DNA from: a bacterium
GTDB lineage: Bacteria; Patescibacteriota; Minisyncoccia; UBA6257; 2-01-FULL-56-20
Assembly: GCA_021780545.1 (NCBI GenBank)
Contig: JAJXYP010000082.1
Location: 1 to 9,355 of the forward strand
Length of the DNA: 9,355 nucleotides
Direction: 5' to 3'
Part shown: piece by piece, positions 1-5,945 of the stretch
How positions within the stretch are numbered: the stretch's first letter is position 1
Layout: every line of letters starts with the position of its first letter
Notes under the pieces: model-generated
The model's database searches: none
The model's input: only the letters and a program-made list of their open reading frames with translations
Told to the model about the DNA's origin: nothing
Translations under genes and position numbers: made by a program

Positions 1-513
1 GTGCATCCCGGAACCGAAGTGAAAAAACACGGGGAGAAAGATGCGAGGATGCCTCGGTTCATGCTTTCGGCGACGCAGAAAGACGCGGCCGAGGGAATCA
101 GTAACAAGATCAGCAAACTGGCATTCGATGCGACGGTCCGGTTCGTGACTATTGAGCGCCGCGGTGAGACGCCGGGAGGCCTTATGGCGAATGTTTATTT
201 GGCTTTGAGTTATCTCCGGCAGTTCAATACGCAGACGCTGAATGCCCTTCGCCCCGACAGGGCTATCCGCCCGTTCGGCCTTTACGGCATATTCAAGAAT
301 TTGAAATCGAATTACCGGAAGCGCATCCTCTATGAACGATACGTCCATCTGGCGCACAGCCACCACGCGCCGATTTTGAATATCGAAGAGCTCGCGACGC
401 TTTACCATTATCCGCTCACCGGCGTCACGACGACCGAGCTTGAAAAAGTCGAATCAAAGAAGGGCGCCCCGCCGGCCTCGCTTCCGATAGTCGAGGAGGG
501 GGAGTTCGATTAA
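1..513 (+). CDS. Conjugation-associated protein, C-terminal part (5' partial), partner of the downstream ATPase
   Basis: The frame is open from base 1 and ends at TAA 511-513. The GTG at base 1 is simply the first codon in view, so I treat the gene as truncated upstream. The visible 170 residues look soluble, with no membrane segment. Near the end they carry the motif ILNIEELATLYHYP (about residues 125-138), followed by VESKKGAPPASLPI. From memory, this ELATLYH/W-P plus ESKKG-PP-LP pattern sits just before the nucleotide-binding domain in single-chain conjugation ATPases of CPR and some Gram-positive bacteria, and occurs as a separate gene (probably the family called DUF8128) in many Patescibacteria. 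The ATPase gene starts 30 bases downstream, which supports co-transcription and a shared complex at the membrane. No enzymatic motif is visible. A role in type IV secretion-like DNA transfer is inferred. Confidence 0.72.
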   Translation: MHPGTEVKKHGEKDARMPRFMLSATQKDAAEGISNKISKLAFDATVRFVTIERRGETPGGLMANVYLALSYLRQFNTQTLNALRPDRAIRPFGLYGIFKNLKSNYRKRILYERYVHLAHSHHAPILNIEELATLYHYPLTGVTTTELEKVESKKGAPPASLPIVEEGEFD

Positions 514-543
514 CGGAAGCGGAACGCAAACCCGATCGCAACC

Positions 544-2559
544 ATGGCATTTGAATCGAATCACGACATAACGCCAATCGGCTTCCACAATTTCCGGGGA
601 AACCGCGATAAGAAGTTTGGCATCAAGCTCGACGATCGGCGGCGGCACTTGTATGTCGTCGGAAAAACCGGCGTCGGCAAATCGACGCTCCTCGAGAACA
701 TGGCGATCGCCGACATCCGGTCCGGCAAGGGGATCGCGGTAATCGATCCGCACGGTGAATTCGCCGAGAAGATGCTGGATTTCGTCCCCGAAGAACGGCT
801 CGGCGACGTCATCTATTTCGACCCGTCCGACCTCGAGCATCCGCTCGCTTTCAATCCAATGGAGCAGGTCGGCACTGAATACCGGCACCTCGTGGCGTCG
901 GGCATCATGAGCGTGTTCAAGAAGATTTGGATCGATGCCTGGTCTGCCCGTATGGAATACATTCTGAACAACACGCTGCTCGCACTCCTCGAATTTCCGA
1001 ATTCGACGCTGCTCGGCATTCTTCGCATGTTCGCCGAGCCGGAGTACCGGAAAAAAATCGTCATGAATTTGAAGGATCCGGTCATCAAGGCGTTCTGGCA
1101 GAACGAGTTCGCGCGGTATTCCCAGCGGCTCGAAACTGAGGCGCTTGCGGCCATTCAGAACAAGGTCGGACAGTTTGTTTCAAATCCGCTGATCCGCAAT
1201 ATTCTGGGGCAGCCGCGTTCGACTCTGAACATGCGGCAGATTATGGACGAGGGAAAAATTTTTATCGTCAACCTTTCCAAGGGGAAAATGGGCGAGGATA
1301 ATTCGACGCTCCTCGGCGCCATGATCATTACGCGGCTGCAGCTTGCGGCGATGTCCCGCGTCAACGTTTCCGAGGAGGATCGGCGCGATTTTTTCATGTA
1401 CGTCGATGAATTTCAGAATTTCGCGACCGAATCGTTCGCGAGCATTCTGTCCGAGGCCCGAAAATACCGGTTGAGCCTTACGCTTGCGCATCAGTACATC
1501 GGCCAGCTGGTGACGAGCGAGGGGAACACCAAGGTGCGCGACGCGGTGTTCGGCAACGTCGGAACCATCATCACATTCCGCGTTGGCGCCGCCGACGCCG
1601 AATTCCTCGAAAAGGAATTCATGCCGGAGTTTGTCCAGCAGGATTTGGTGAACCTGTCGAAGGCGAACGTATATATCAAACTGATGATTGACGGGGTCGC
1701 CTCTCGGCCGTTTTCTGCCGAGACGCTACCGCCGCAGCGGATTCCGCTTGTGAGCCATCGCGACGTTATCATCCGCAACTCGCAGGAGCATTACGGCACT
1801 CCGCGGCGCGTCGTTGAAGAACGGATTGCGAGCGAATGGGAGACGCCGAGCGATGCGGCCATTGGGGAAAAAATCGAGCGGCGCGGCGAGCGGCCCCTTT
1901 CCGATGTGCTCCGGCATGACAGCGGAGACGGGCGGAATGGGGCGGGGAACAATGCGCTGGGCCGTCCGATGGGGCCGCGCCCGCAGCGTCCGTCGCGGCC
2001 TTTTGACCGCGACCGCCGCGATGCCGGCCCATCCCGCCCGCGTTCTGATTCTTTTCCGCGAAACCCCGCGGCCGTTCCGGACCGGTTTTTGCGCTCGGTA
2101 GCGCCGCCGCCGAACGCGGCGCCTTCTTCGATGGCGCCGGGAGGGACGCCTGCGGCAGAAAATTCATCTATTGAATCGGTTCGGCAACCGGAGGCGGAAA
2201 TGTTGCGTCAGGCGCCTGATTCGCAGCCGGCTCCGCGGTCGTCGCCGGAAGCTATGCCGGCGTTTACGCCGCCGCCGAACGAGGCGCCTTCTTCTGTTCC
2301 GCCAAAAGCGTCCGCGATGCCGGAAACATCCGTGGCGCCGGAAATGCCCGCGACGCAGCAAATGTCCGCCGTCGTGCCGCCGCGCGAATCCGCCCCGGAG
2401 CGCTTTCCAAAGAAATTTCCCAAACAGAACGTTGATATTGCCGCACTGCGCCGCGTGATCAACGAGTCTCTCAAAAAACAGACAGGCGATAAGCCGGATG
2501 CGCGGTCCGCCGGAAGCGGAGGAGGCGGCAGCGGAGGAGGCGACGTAAATCCGGCATGA
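544..2559 (+). CDS. VirD4/TraG-like type IV secretion/conjugation ATPase with long disordered C-terminal tail
   Basis: This is a P-loop ATPase of the HerA/VirB4/VirD4 group, thought to pump DNA or protein through a conjugation-type apparatus. Walker A is GKTGVGKST (G40-T48), followed by AVIDPHGEF. Walker B is FFMYVDEFQNF with D288 and E289. The Q motif LTLAHQ ends at Q317, and VRDAVFGNVGT contains R332, a candidate arginine finger. The folded ATPase ends near residue 430. After it comes about 190 residues of Pro/Ala/Arg-rich, low-complexity tail, then a short charged amphipathic stretch (DIAALRRVINESLKK, about 628-642) and a glycine-rich end. No membrane segment is seen, unlike classical VirD4, so anchoring probably depends on the upstream partner. 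ATG 544 gives the family's usual beginning (ITPIGFHNFRG...KKFGIK). No good Shine-Dalgarno precedes it. The stop overlaps the trmD start. The actual cargo is unknown, and no relaxase is in view. Confidence 0.9.
   Translation: MAFESNHDITPIGFHNFRGNRDKKFGIKLDDRRRHLYVVGKTGVGKSTLLENMAIADIRSGKGIAVIDPHGEFAEKMLDFVPEERLGDVIYFDPSDLEHPLAFNPMEQVGTEYRHLVASGIMSVFKKIWIDAWSARMEYILNNTLLALLEFPNSTLLGILRMFAEPEYRKKIVMNLKDPVIKAFWQNEFARYSQRLETEALAAIQNKVGQFVSNPLIRNILGQPRSTLNMRQIMDEGKIFIVNLSKGKMGEDNSTLLGAMIITRLQLAAMSRVNVSEEDRRDFFMYVDEFQNFATESFASILSEARKYRLSLTLAHQYIGQLVTSEGNTKVRDAVFGNVGTIITFRVGAADAEFLEKEFMPEFVQQDLVNLSKANVYIKLMIDGVASRPFSAETLPPQRIPLVSHRDVIIRNSQEHYGTPRRVVEERIASEWETPSDAAIGEKIERRGERPLSDVLRHDSGDGRNGAGNNALGRPMGPRPQRPSRPFDRDRRDAGPSRPRSDSFPRNPAAVPDRFLRSVAPPPNAAPSSMAPGGTPAAENSSIESVRQPEAEMLRQAPDSQPAPRSSPEAMPAFTPPPNEAPSSVPPKASAMPETSVAPEMPATQQMSAVVPPRESAPERFPKKFPKQNVDIAALRRVINESLKKQTGDKPDARSAGSGGGGSGGGDVNPA
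2102..2294. repeat. In-frame direct repeat in the ATPase tail (2102-2129 and 2267-2294)
   Basis: Two 28-base units match at 27 of 28 positions and lie 165 bases (55 codons) apart in the same frame. They encode PPPNAAPSS and PPPNEAPSS. The units sit in the proline-rich tail and probably arose by internal duplication. The sequence between them is not obviously repeated. Confidence 0.75.
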
Positions 2560-3233
2560 TGCGTTTCCACGTTATCTCTATATTTCCAAAGGCATTCGAT
2601 TCCTATCTTGGCGAATCGCTTTTCCGTCGCGCCCGTGAGAAGAAAATTTTGGCGGTGAAAACGTACGACCTCCGTGATTTTTCAAACGACCGGCATCGGA
2701 AAGTCGATGATCGGCCGTTTGGCGGAGGACCCGGCATGGTGCTTAAAGTTCAGCCGATTGAGGATGCGCTCGCTGCCGTGGAGCGCGGGATCGGGCGCCG
2801 GCGCGGCCGGAAGCTGCGGAAACGGACGATTCTTTTTTCGGCGCGCGGCGGGAAGTTTGACGCCGCCGCGGCCCGGCGGCTCGCTCGTTACGACGATATC
2901 GTTATGGTCTGCGGCCGCTACGAGGGCGTCGACGAGCGGGTGGGCCGGTATCTGATTGACGAGGAAATCTCCATCGGCGATTACGTGCTTGCCGGCGGCG
3001 AAATACCGGCGCTCGTCCTGATGGAAGCCGTCAGCCGTTTTCTGCCCGGGTTCCTGGGGAAGGAATCGTCGCTCGAGGAGGTAAAGGGATCGTTTCCGAC
3101 CTATACCCGGCCGGAGGTTTACGTTTCAAAAACCGGAAAGCGTTGGCGGGTGCCGGGTGTGCTCGTTGAGGGGAATCATGCCAAAATCGCCGCATGGCGG
3201 AAGGCGAAAGAACCAGAAACAAAAAGCGGCTGA
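2556..3233 (+). CDS. trmD: tRNA (guanine-37-N1)-methyltransferase TrmD
   Basis: TrmD methylates N1 of G37 in tRNAs that read codons starting with C, using S-adenosylmethionine, and prevents +1 frameshifting. The 225 residues show family landmarks in order: VISIFPKAF (6-14), the cofactor loop GGGPGM (57-61), CGRYEGVDERV (119-129), SIGDYVLAGGE (139-149) forming the trefoil knot, VSRFLPG (159-165) with the conserved Arg R161, YTRPEV (183-188), and VPGVLVEGNHAKIAAWR (199-215). E. coli TrmD is 255 residues; here the loop before YTRPE and the C-terminal end are both shorter. No Asp lies between residues 168 and 183, where E. coli has catalytic D169; E174 and E175 are the nearest acids. The start codon overlaps the upstream TGA as ATGA, which implies translational coupling. 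A second ATG at 2559 is also possible. A GGAGGAGG stretch at 2533-2540 lies 15 bases upstream, too far for a normal ribosome site. None of its usual partners (rpsP, rimM, rplS) is adjacent. Confidence 0.95.
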   Translation: MMRFHVISIFPKAFDSYLGESLFRRAREKKILAVKTYDLRDFSNDRHRKVDDRPFGGGPGMVLKVQPIEDALAAVERGIGRRRGRKLRKRTILFSARGGKFDAAAARRLARYDDIVMVCGRYEGVDERVGRYLIDEEISIGDYVLAGGEIPALVLMEAVSRFLPGFLGKESSLEEVKGSFPTYTRPEVYVSKTGKRWRVPGVLVEGNHAKIAAWRKAKEPETKSG

Positions 3234-3276
3234 AGCAGGGTCCGATTTTTTTAATTTTCTTTTCATATCGCTGGCG

Positions 3277-3282
3277 TAAAAT
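3277..3282 (+). promoter_or_regulatory. Possible -10 box for comEC
   Basis: TAAAAT at 3277-3282 lies in an AT-rich patch of the 55-base gap after trmD. Transcription would start about 6-7 bases later, at or next to the GTG start codon 3289, giving a leaderless message. No convincing -35 box is present at 16-18 bases spacing, so this call is weak. Read-through from trmD remains possible. Confidence 0.35.
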
Positions 3283-3288
3283 TGTTTT

Positions 3289-4809
3289 GTGGCGAACCGC
3301 ATTTTTATTGGCGACGCCGCGTTTACCGCGGCAATCGGTTTTCTTGCGGGAGCATTCGCTGCAGACATGGGATGGAAAGGCGCGGCGTTTGCCGGCGCCG
3401 GCTTGCTGGCTGCCGGTATCGGCGTTTCGGCAAACGGTTTGAGTTTTGGATCCGTCCGACGCGCGACGCGGCGTTTGGGCGTCATTCTTGCAGCCATTGC
3501 CGCCGTGTTTTTTGCCGCCGGTTTTTTCTATTGCCACTTCCGGATTTATCTCGCCCAGGATCGTGAGCGGCTGCCCCCGCCGACTGCCGGTTCTTTTCGG
3601 GCTATCGTAGACGGCTGGCCTGCTTCATCATGGCGGTATCTGACATTTCAGGCCATACTCGAGGCGCCGTTTTCCGGTGAAATTACGGTGTTTGCCCGGC
3701 CTGGCAGCGGCGCGGCGTACGGCGACGAGGTATTGATTACCGGAAAGGTATTGCCGCCGCGGGAACGGGGACAGCCACCGGCGGTATTTCCAAGAGTAGT
3801 CGTTCGCATCGCCACGCATCGCGCTTCGCGGTTGCGCGAAGCATTGTTGTCGTTCCGTGCGGCCGTTTTCCGGAAAATTACCACATGGGTGCCGGGCACC
3901 GCCGGCGCGTTGCTTGGAGGGGAGACGCTTGGCGGGACAGAAGCGATAGGGCCATCGCTCAAAACCGACTTGTCGGTTTCAGGAACGTCGTACATCGTTT
4001 CGATGTACGGATATAAAATTGCGGTCATCGCAATGGTTATTGAATTGGCGCTTGGATTTTGGGCGGGGCGCCGGACGCGGTCCATTCTCGCGGCGGCCGC
4101 GGTCGGCGTTTTGGTTCTTATGACGGGCGGTAATATATCTGCGGTGCGGGCGGCAGTTATGGCGTGGCTCGCGCTTGCCGCCAAGTGGTCCGGCCGCGTT
4201 TTTGACCCTCGTAACGCGCTCGCTGCATCGGCTGCCGGCATGACGTTTGCCGACCCGCATCTTCCCGCGGATCCAGCGTTCGTGCTTTCGGTTTTGAGCG
4301 TAGCCGGCATGTTTTATCTTGCCCGCCCGCTCGAGCGGTTTTTTGGGTGGGGCGGCGCGGCGGCGGGGCGGTGGAGTGCCGTCTTGCGGGAAGCAACGAT
4401 TGTTGCGGTTGCTTCGCTCCTTCCCATCATCCCCGTCATAGCGGTTTCTTTCGGAGATTTTTCCCTCATGTCGTTTCCTTCGAATATATTGATTGCGCCA
4501 TCGGTTCCTCCGGCGGCGCTTGCCGGCACGGCTGTCGCCGCCGCCGGCTTTCTTGCGCCGCCCGCGGCGCCGCTTGTCGCGAAGCTGGCCGAAACAGTCC
4601 TGCTTTACCAGTTGGCTGTGATCCGGCTTTGCGCGAAAGTTGTCCTGCCCGCGCCGCCTGTGTTTGGATCAGCCGCCGCAATCGCCGCATATTTTGCCGC
4701 GCTTCTGGTATTTATTCATATTTATGATGCTCCCCGTCGCCCCGCGCAGCCGGCTTCGCGAACAGGGCTTCCCGGCTCAGTTTTGACAAACGGAGTCCGG
4801 GAGCTATAA
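3289..4809 (+). CDS. comEC: ComEC/Rec2-type DNA-uptake channel protein, reduced form
   Basis: ComEC forms the inner-membrane channel through which single-stranded DNA enters during natural transformation. The 506-residue product starts with hydrophobic segments (about 5-25, 30-48, 63-84). A soluble stretch at about 100-175 with VDGWPASSWRYLTFQAIL and GDEVLITGKV resembles the OB-like domain. The competence membrane domain begins near ALLGGETLGG (about 205) and has its signature at 232-245 (GTSYIVSMYGYKIA). Several further membrane helices follow, including SFGDFSLMSFPSNILIAPSV, which corresponds to the canonical late membrane segment. The C-terminal metallo-beta-lactamase domain of Bacillus-type ComEC is absent, so the protein is about 250-300 residues shorter. 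The signature is also unusual: canonical forms read roughly HxxAISG(L/Y)(H/N). GTG is the only plausible start, because no other in-frame start occurs until residue 27. The last codons overlap the promoter of the next operon. Confidence 0.8.
   Translation: MANRIFIGDAAFTAAIGFLAGAFAADMGWKGAAFAGAGLLAAGIGVSANGLSFGSVRRATRRLGVILAAIAAVFFAAGFFYCHFRIYLAQDRERLPPPTAGSFRAIVDGWPASSWRYLTFQAILEAPFSGEITVFARPGSGAAYGDEVLITGKVLPPRERGQPPAVFPRVVVRIATHRASRLREALLSFRAAVFRKITTWVPGTAGALLGGETLGGTEAIGPSLKTDLSVSGTSYIVSMYGYKIAVIAMVIELALGFWAGRRTRSILAAAAVGVLVLMTGGNISAVRAAVMAWLALAAKWSGRVFDPRNALAASAAGMTFADPHLPADPAFVLSVLSVAGMFYLARPLERFFGWGGAAAGRWSAVLREATIVAVASLLPIIPVIAVSFGDFSLMSFPSNILIAPSVPPAALAGTAVAAAGFLAPPAAPLVAKLAETVLLYQLAVIRLCAKVVLPAPPVFGSAAAIAAYFAALLVFIHIYDAPRRPAQPASRTGLPGSVLTNGVREL
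3962..4009 (+). repeat. Two adjacent perfect inverted repeats inside comEC
   Basis: The first repeat has arms AAACCGAC (3962-3969) and GTCGGTTT (3972-3979); as RNA it could fold with a CUUG tetraloop. The second has arms CGTACATCG (3989-3997) and CGATGTACG (4001-4009) around TTT. Both lie over the codons of the conserved competence motif. There is no T-run after them, so they do not look like an intrinsic terminator. Confidence 0.7.
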
Positions 4810-4810
4810 T
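4783..4810 (+). promoter_or_regulatory. Consensus sigma-70 promoter for the ykuK-exonuclease-desulfurase operon
   Basis: TTGACA at 4783-4788 and TATAAT at 4805-4810 are both perfect consensus boxes, 16 bases apart. The promoter lies wholly or almost wholly in the 3' end of comEC, and the comEC stop codon TAA (4807-4809) is part of the -10 box. The expected transcription start near 4816-4820 leaves a leader of about 6-10 bases before ATG 4826, with no Shine-Dalgarno. Confidence 0.85.
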
Positions 4811-4825
4811 CCGAATTTGAGCGCC

Positions 4826-5353
4826 ATGCAGAAACCACCGATCGTCGAAAGCGCGCCGGATCTCTCGGGAGAAGAGATTCTGTTTTTCAGCAGCTCGCTT
4901 GGCGCGCGGCTGACTCCGGGATCGGTGGTTCGTGAAATCGCCGCCTTCATCAACGAAAACCGGTCCCGCCAATATAAGATCATGATCGGCACCGACTCGC
5001 AGCTCTTGAACACCAAGAACGCCGATTTTGTGACGGCCATTGTCGTGCATCGGGTCGGCAACGGCGGCCGTTATTTCTGGCGGCGCTTCGAACTCGGAAA
5101 GTTTCACACGCTGCGGGATCGCATGATTCGCGAAGTGCTGATTTCGATCGACATTGCGAAGGAGATTCTCGCTGAACTGAAGCAGGCGCCCTTGCCGGAG
5201 TTTGAATTTGAAATCCATGCGGATATCGGCCAGAACGGCCCGACGAAAGCCGTAATACAGGAAATCGTCGGCATGATTCGCGCGCACAATTTCGAAGCGA
5301 AAACCAAACCTGAAAGCTATGCGGCGTCGAATGTGGCCGATCGCCACGTGTAG
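4826..5353 (+). CDS. YkuK-like (DUF458) RNase H-fold protein
   Basis: The 175-residue product matches the YkuK/DUF458 family, which is predicted to have an RNase H-like fold; its biochemical function is not established. Landmarks are KIMIGTDSQ (51-59, D57 on the first core strand), the long second strand DFVTAIVVHRVGNGGRYFWRR, EFEIHADIGQNGPT (127-140) with D133 in the strand where the family has H-x-D, and KPESYAASNVADRH (161-174), whose D172 is the likely last acidic residue. No signal peptide or membrane segment is present, so it is cytosolic. I chose ATG 4826 over the in-frame TTG 4817 because the consensus promoter places the transcript start at about 4817. It is the first gene of an operon and ends 8 bases before the exonuclease gene. 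The pairing with a second RNase H-fold protein hints at nucleic-acid processing, but that is inference. Confidence 0.85.
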   Translation: MQKPPIVESAPDLSGEEILFFSSSLGARLTPGSVVREIAAFINENRSRQYKIMIGTDSQLLNTKNADFVTAIVVHRVGNGGRYFWRRFELGKFHTLRDRMIREVLISIDIAKEILAELKQAPLPEFEFEIHADIGQNGPTKAVIQEIVGMIRAHNFEAKTKPESYAASNVADRHV

Positions 5354-5361
5354 ACCGCCTC

Positions 5362-5940
5362 ATGGACACGCTCGTATTCGACATCGAAACGCAGAATTTT
5401 TTCACGGATCCCGGGGTGGGACGGGATAATTTTGATGCGCTCAAAATTTCCGTCGTCGGCGTGTATTCTTACAAACGCGAGGCGTACGGTATGTTTGGCG
5501 AGGACGAGATGCCGGAGCTCGCGGAATGGTTCGCGGCTGCCGGGCGCATTGTCGGATTCAGCATCAACCGGTATGACGTGCCGGTGCTTAACCAGTATTT
5601 CCGGCGATTGAAAATCATTCCCGCGACCGGAGCGCCTGCGCCTGATTTGTGGCTGAAGGAGCGAATCGATCTGTTGGAGGAAGTTGAACTGGCGTCGGGC
5701 CGCCGGATCAGTTTGAGCCGCTTGGCCGAATGCAATCTGGGAATAAAAAAAGAGCGGCATGGTTCGGAGGCAATCGCGCTCTATCGCGAAGGGCGGATGG
5801 ACGAATTGAAGGCCTATTGCCGGAACGACGTGGAGCTTACGAAGGCATTATACGAAATCTGGCGCGAGCGCCACTATTTCCTGCTGCCCGACGCGGCAAC
5901 CGGCGGAACGGTCAAGGTCGAGTTCGCGAAGCAGGCCTGA
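5362..5940 (+). CDS. DEDDy-type RNase H-like 3'-5' exonuclease, stand-alone domain
   Basis: This 192-residue protein is a single RNase H-like exonuclease domain of the kind called 'predicted 3'-5' exonuclease' or YprB-like. Exo I is LVFDIET (D7, E9). Exo II is IVGFSINRYDVPVL, with D72 as the acidic residue. IDLLEEV (D103) follows, as in YprB-like members. Exo III is AYCRNDVELT, where Y152 and D156 have the Y-x3-D spacing of the DEDDy subclass, so all four metal ligands appear present. It probably degrades DNA or RNA from the 3' end in the cytosol; the substrate cannot be told from sequence. No polymerase or helicase domain is attached. ATG 5362 begins directly with the first core strand, 8 bases after the ykuK-like stop. 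The next gene starts 5 bases after its TGA. There is no Shine-Dalgarno. Confidence 0.85.
   Translation: MDTLVFDIETQNFFTDPGVGRDNFDALKISVVGVYSYKREAYGMFGEDEMPELAEWFAAAGRIVGFSINRYDVPVLNQYFRRLKIIPATGAPAPDLWLKERIDLLEEVELASGRRISLSRLAECNLGIKKERHGSEAIALYREGRMDELKAYCRNDVELTKALYEIWRERHYFLLPDAATGGTVKVEFAKQA
5428..5448. repeat. Perfect inverted repeat in the exonuclease gene
   Basis: AATTTTGA (5428-5435) and TCAAAATT (5441-5448) are perfect complements around a five-base loop. One or so such stem is expected by chance in a window this size, so no function is claimed. Confidence 0.4.
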
Positions 5941-5945
5941 CCCCG

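Noticed and set aside
454..888. Open frame of 144 codons on the minus strand over the start of the ATPase gene
   Set aside because: It lies opposite a well-supported ATPase gene including Walker A, shows no recognisable family, and such frames are common opposite GC-rich genes.
1..3233. Integrated conjugative element
   Set aside because: Only the ATPase and its partner are present. There is no relaxase, integrase, attachment site or composition shift, and trmD is coupled to the ATPase.
3246..3263. T-rich stretch after trmD as a terminator
   Set aside because: No stem is visible directly before the T-run; the AT-richness is better explained by a weak promoter region for comEC.
3648..4310. 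Open frame of 220 codons on the minus strand in comEC
   Set aside because: It is an antisense shadow of comEC with Ala/Pro/Arg/Thr-rich composition typical of GC-rich mirror frames and no motif.
4817..4825. TTG start for the ykuK-like gene
   Set aside because: It falls at the predicted transcription start of a consensus promoter and adds only three residues; ATG 4826 is simpler, though a leaderless TTG start cannot be fully excluded.
5730..5945. Upstream extension of the cysteine desulfurase frame
   Set aside because: It overlaps the exonuclease gene, whose Exo III motif is in the other frame, and the desulfurase family begins at the residues coded from 5946.
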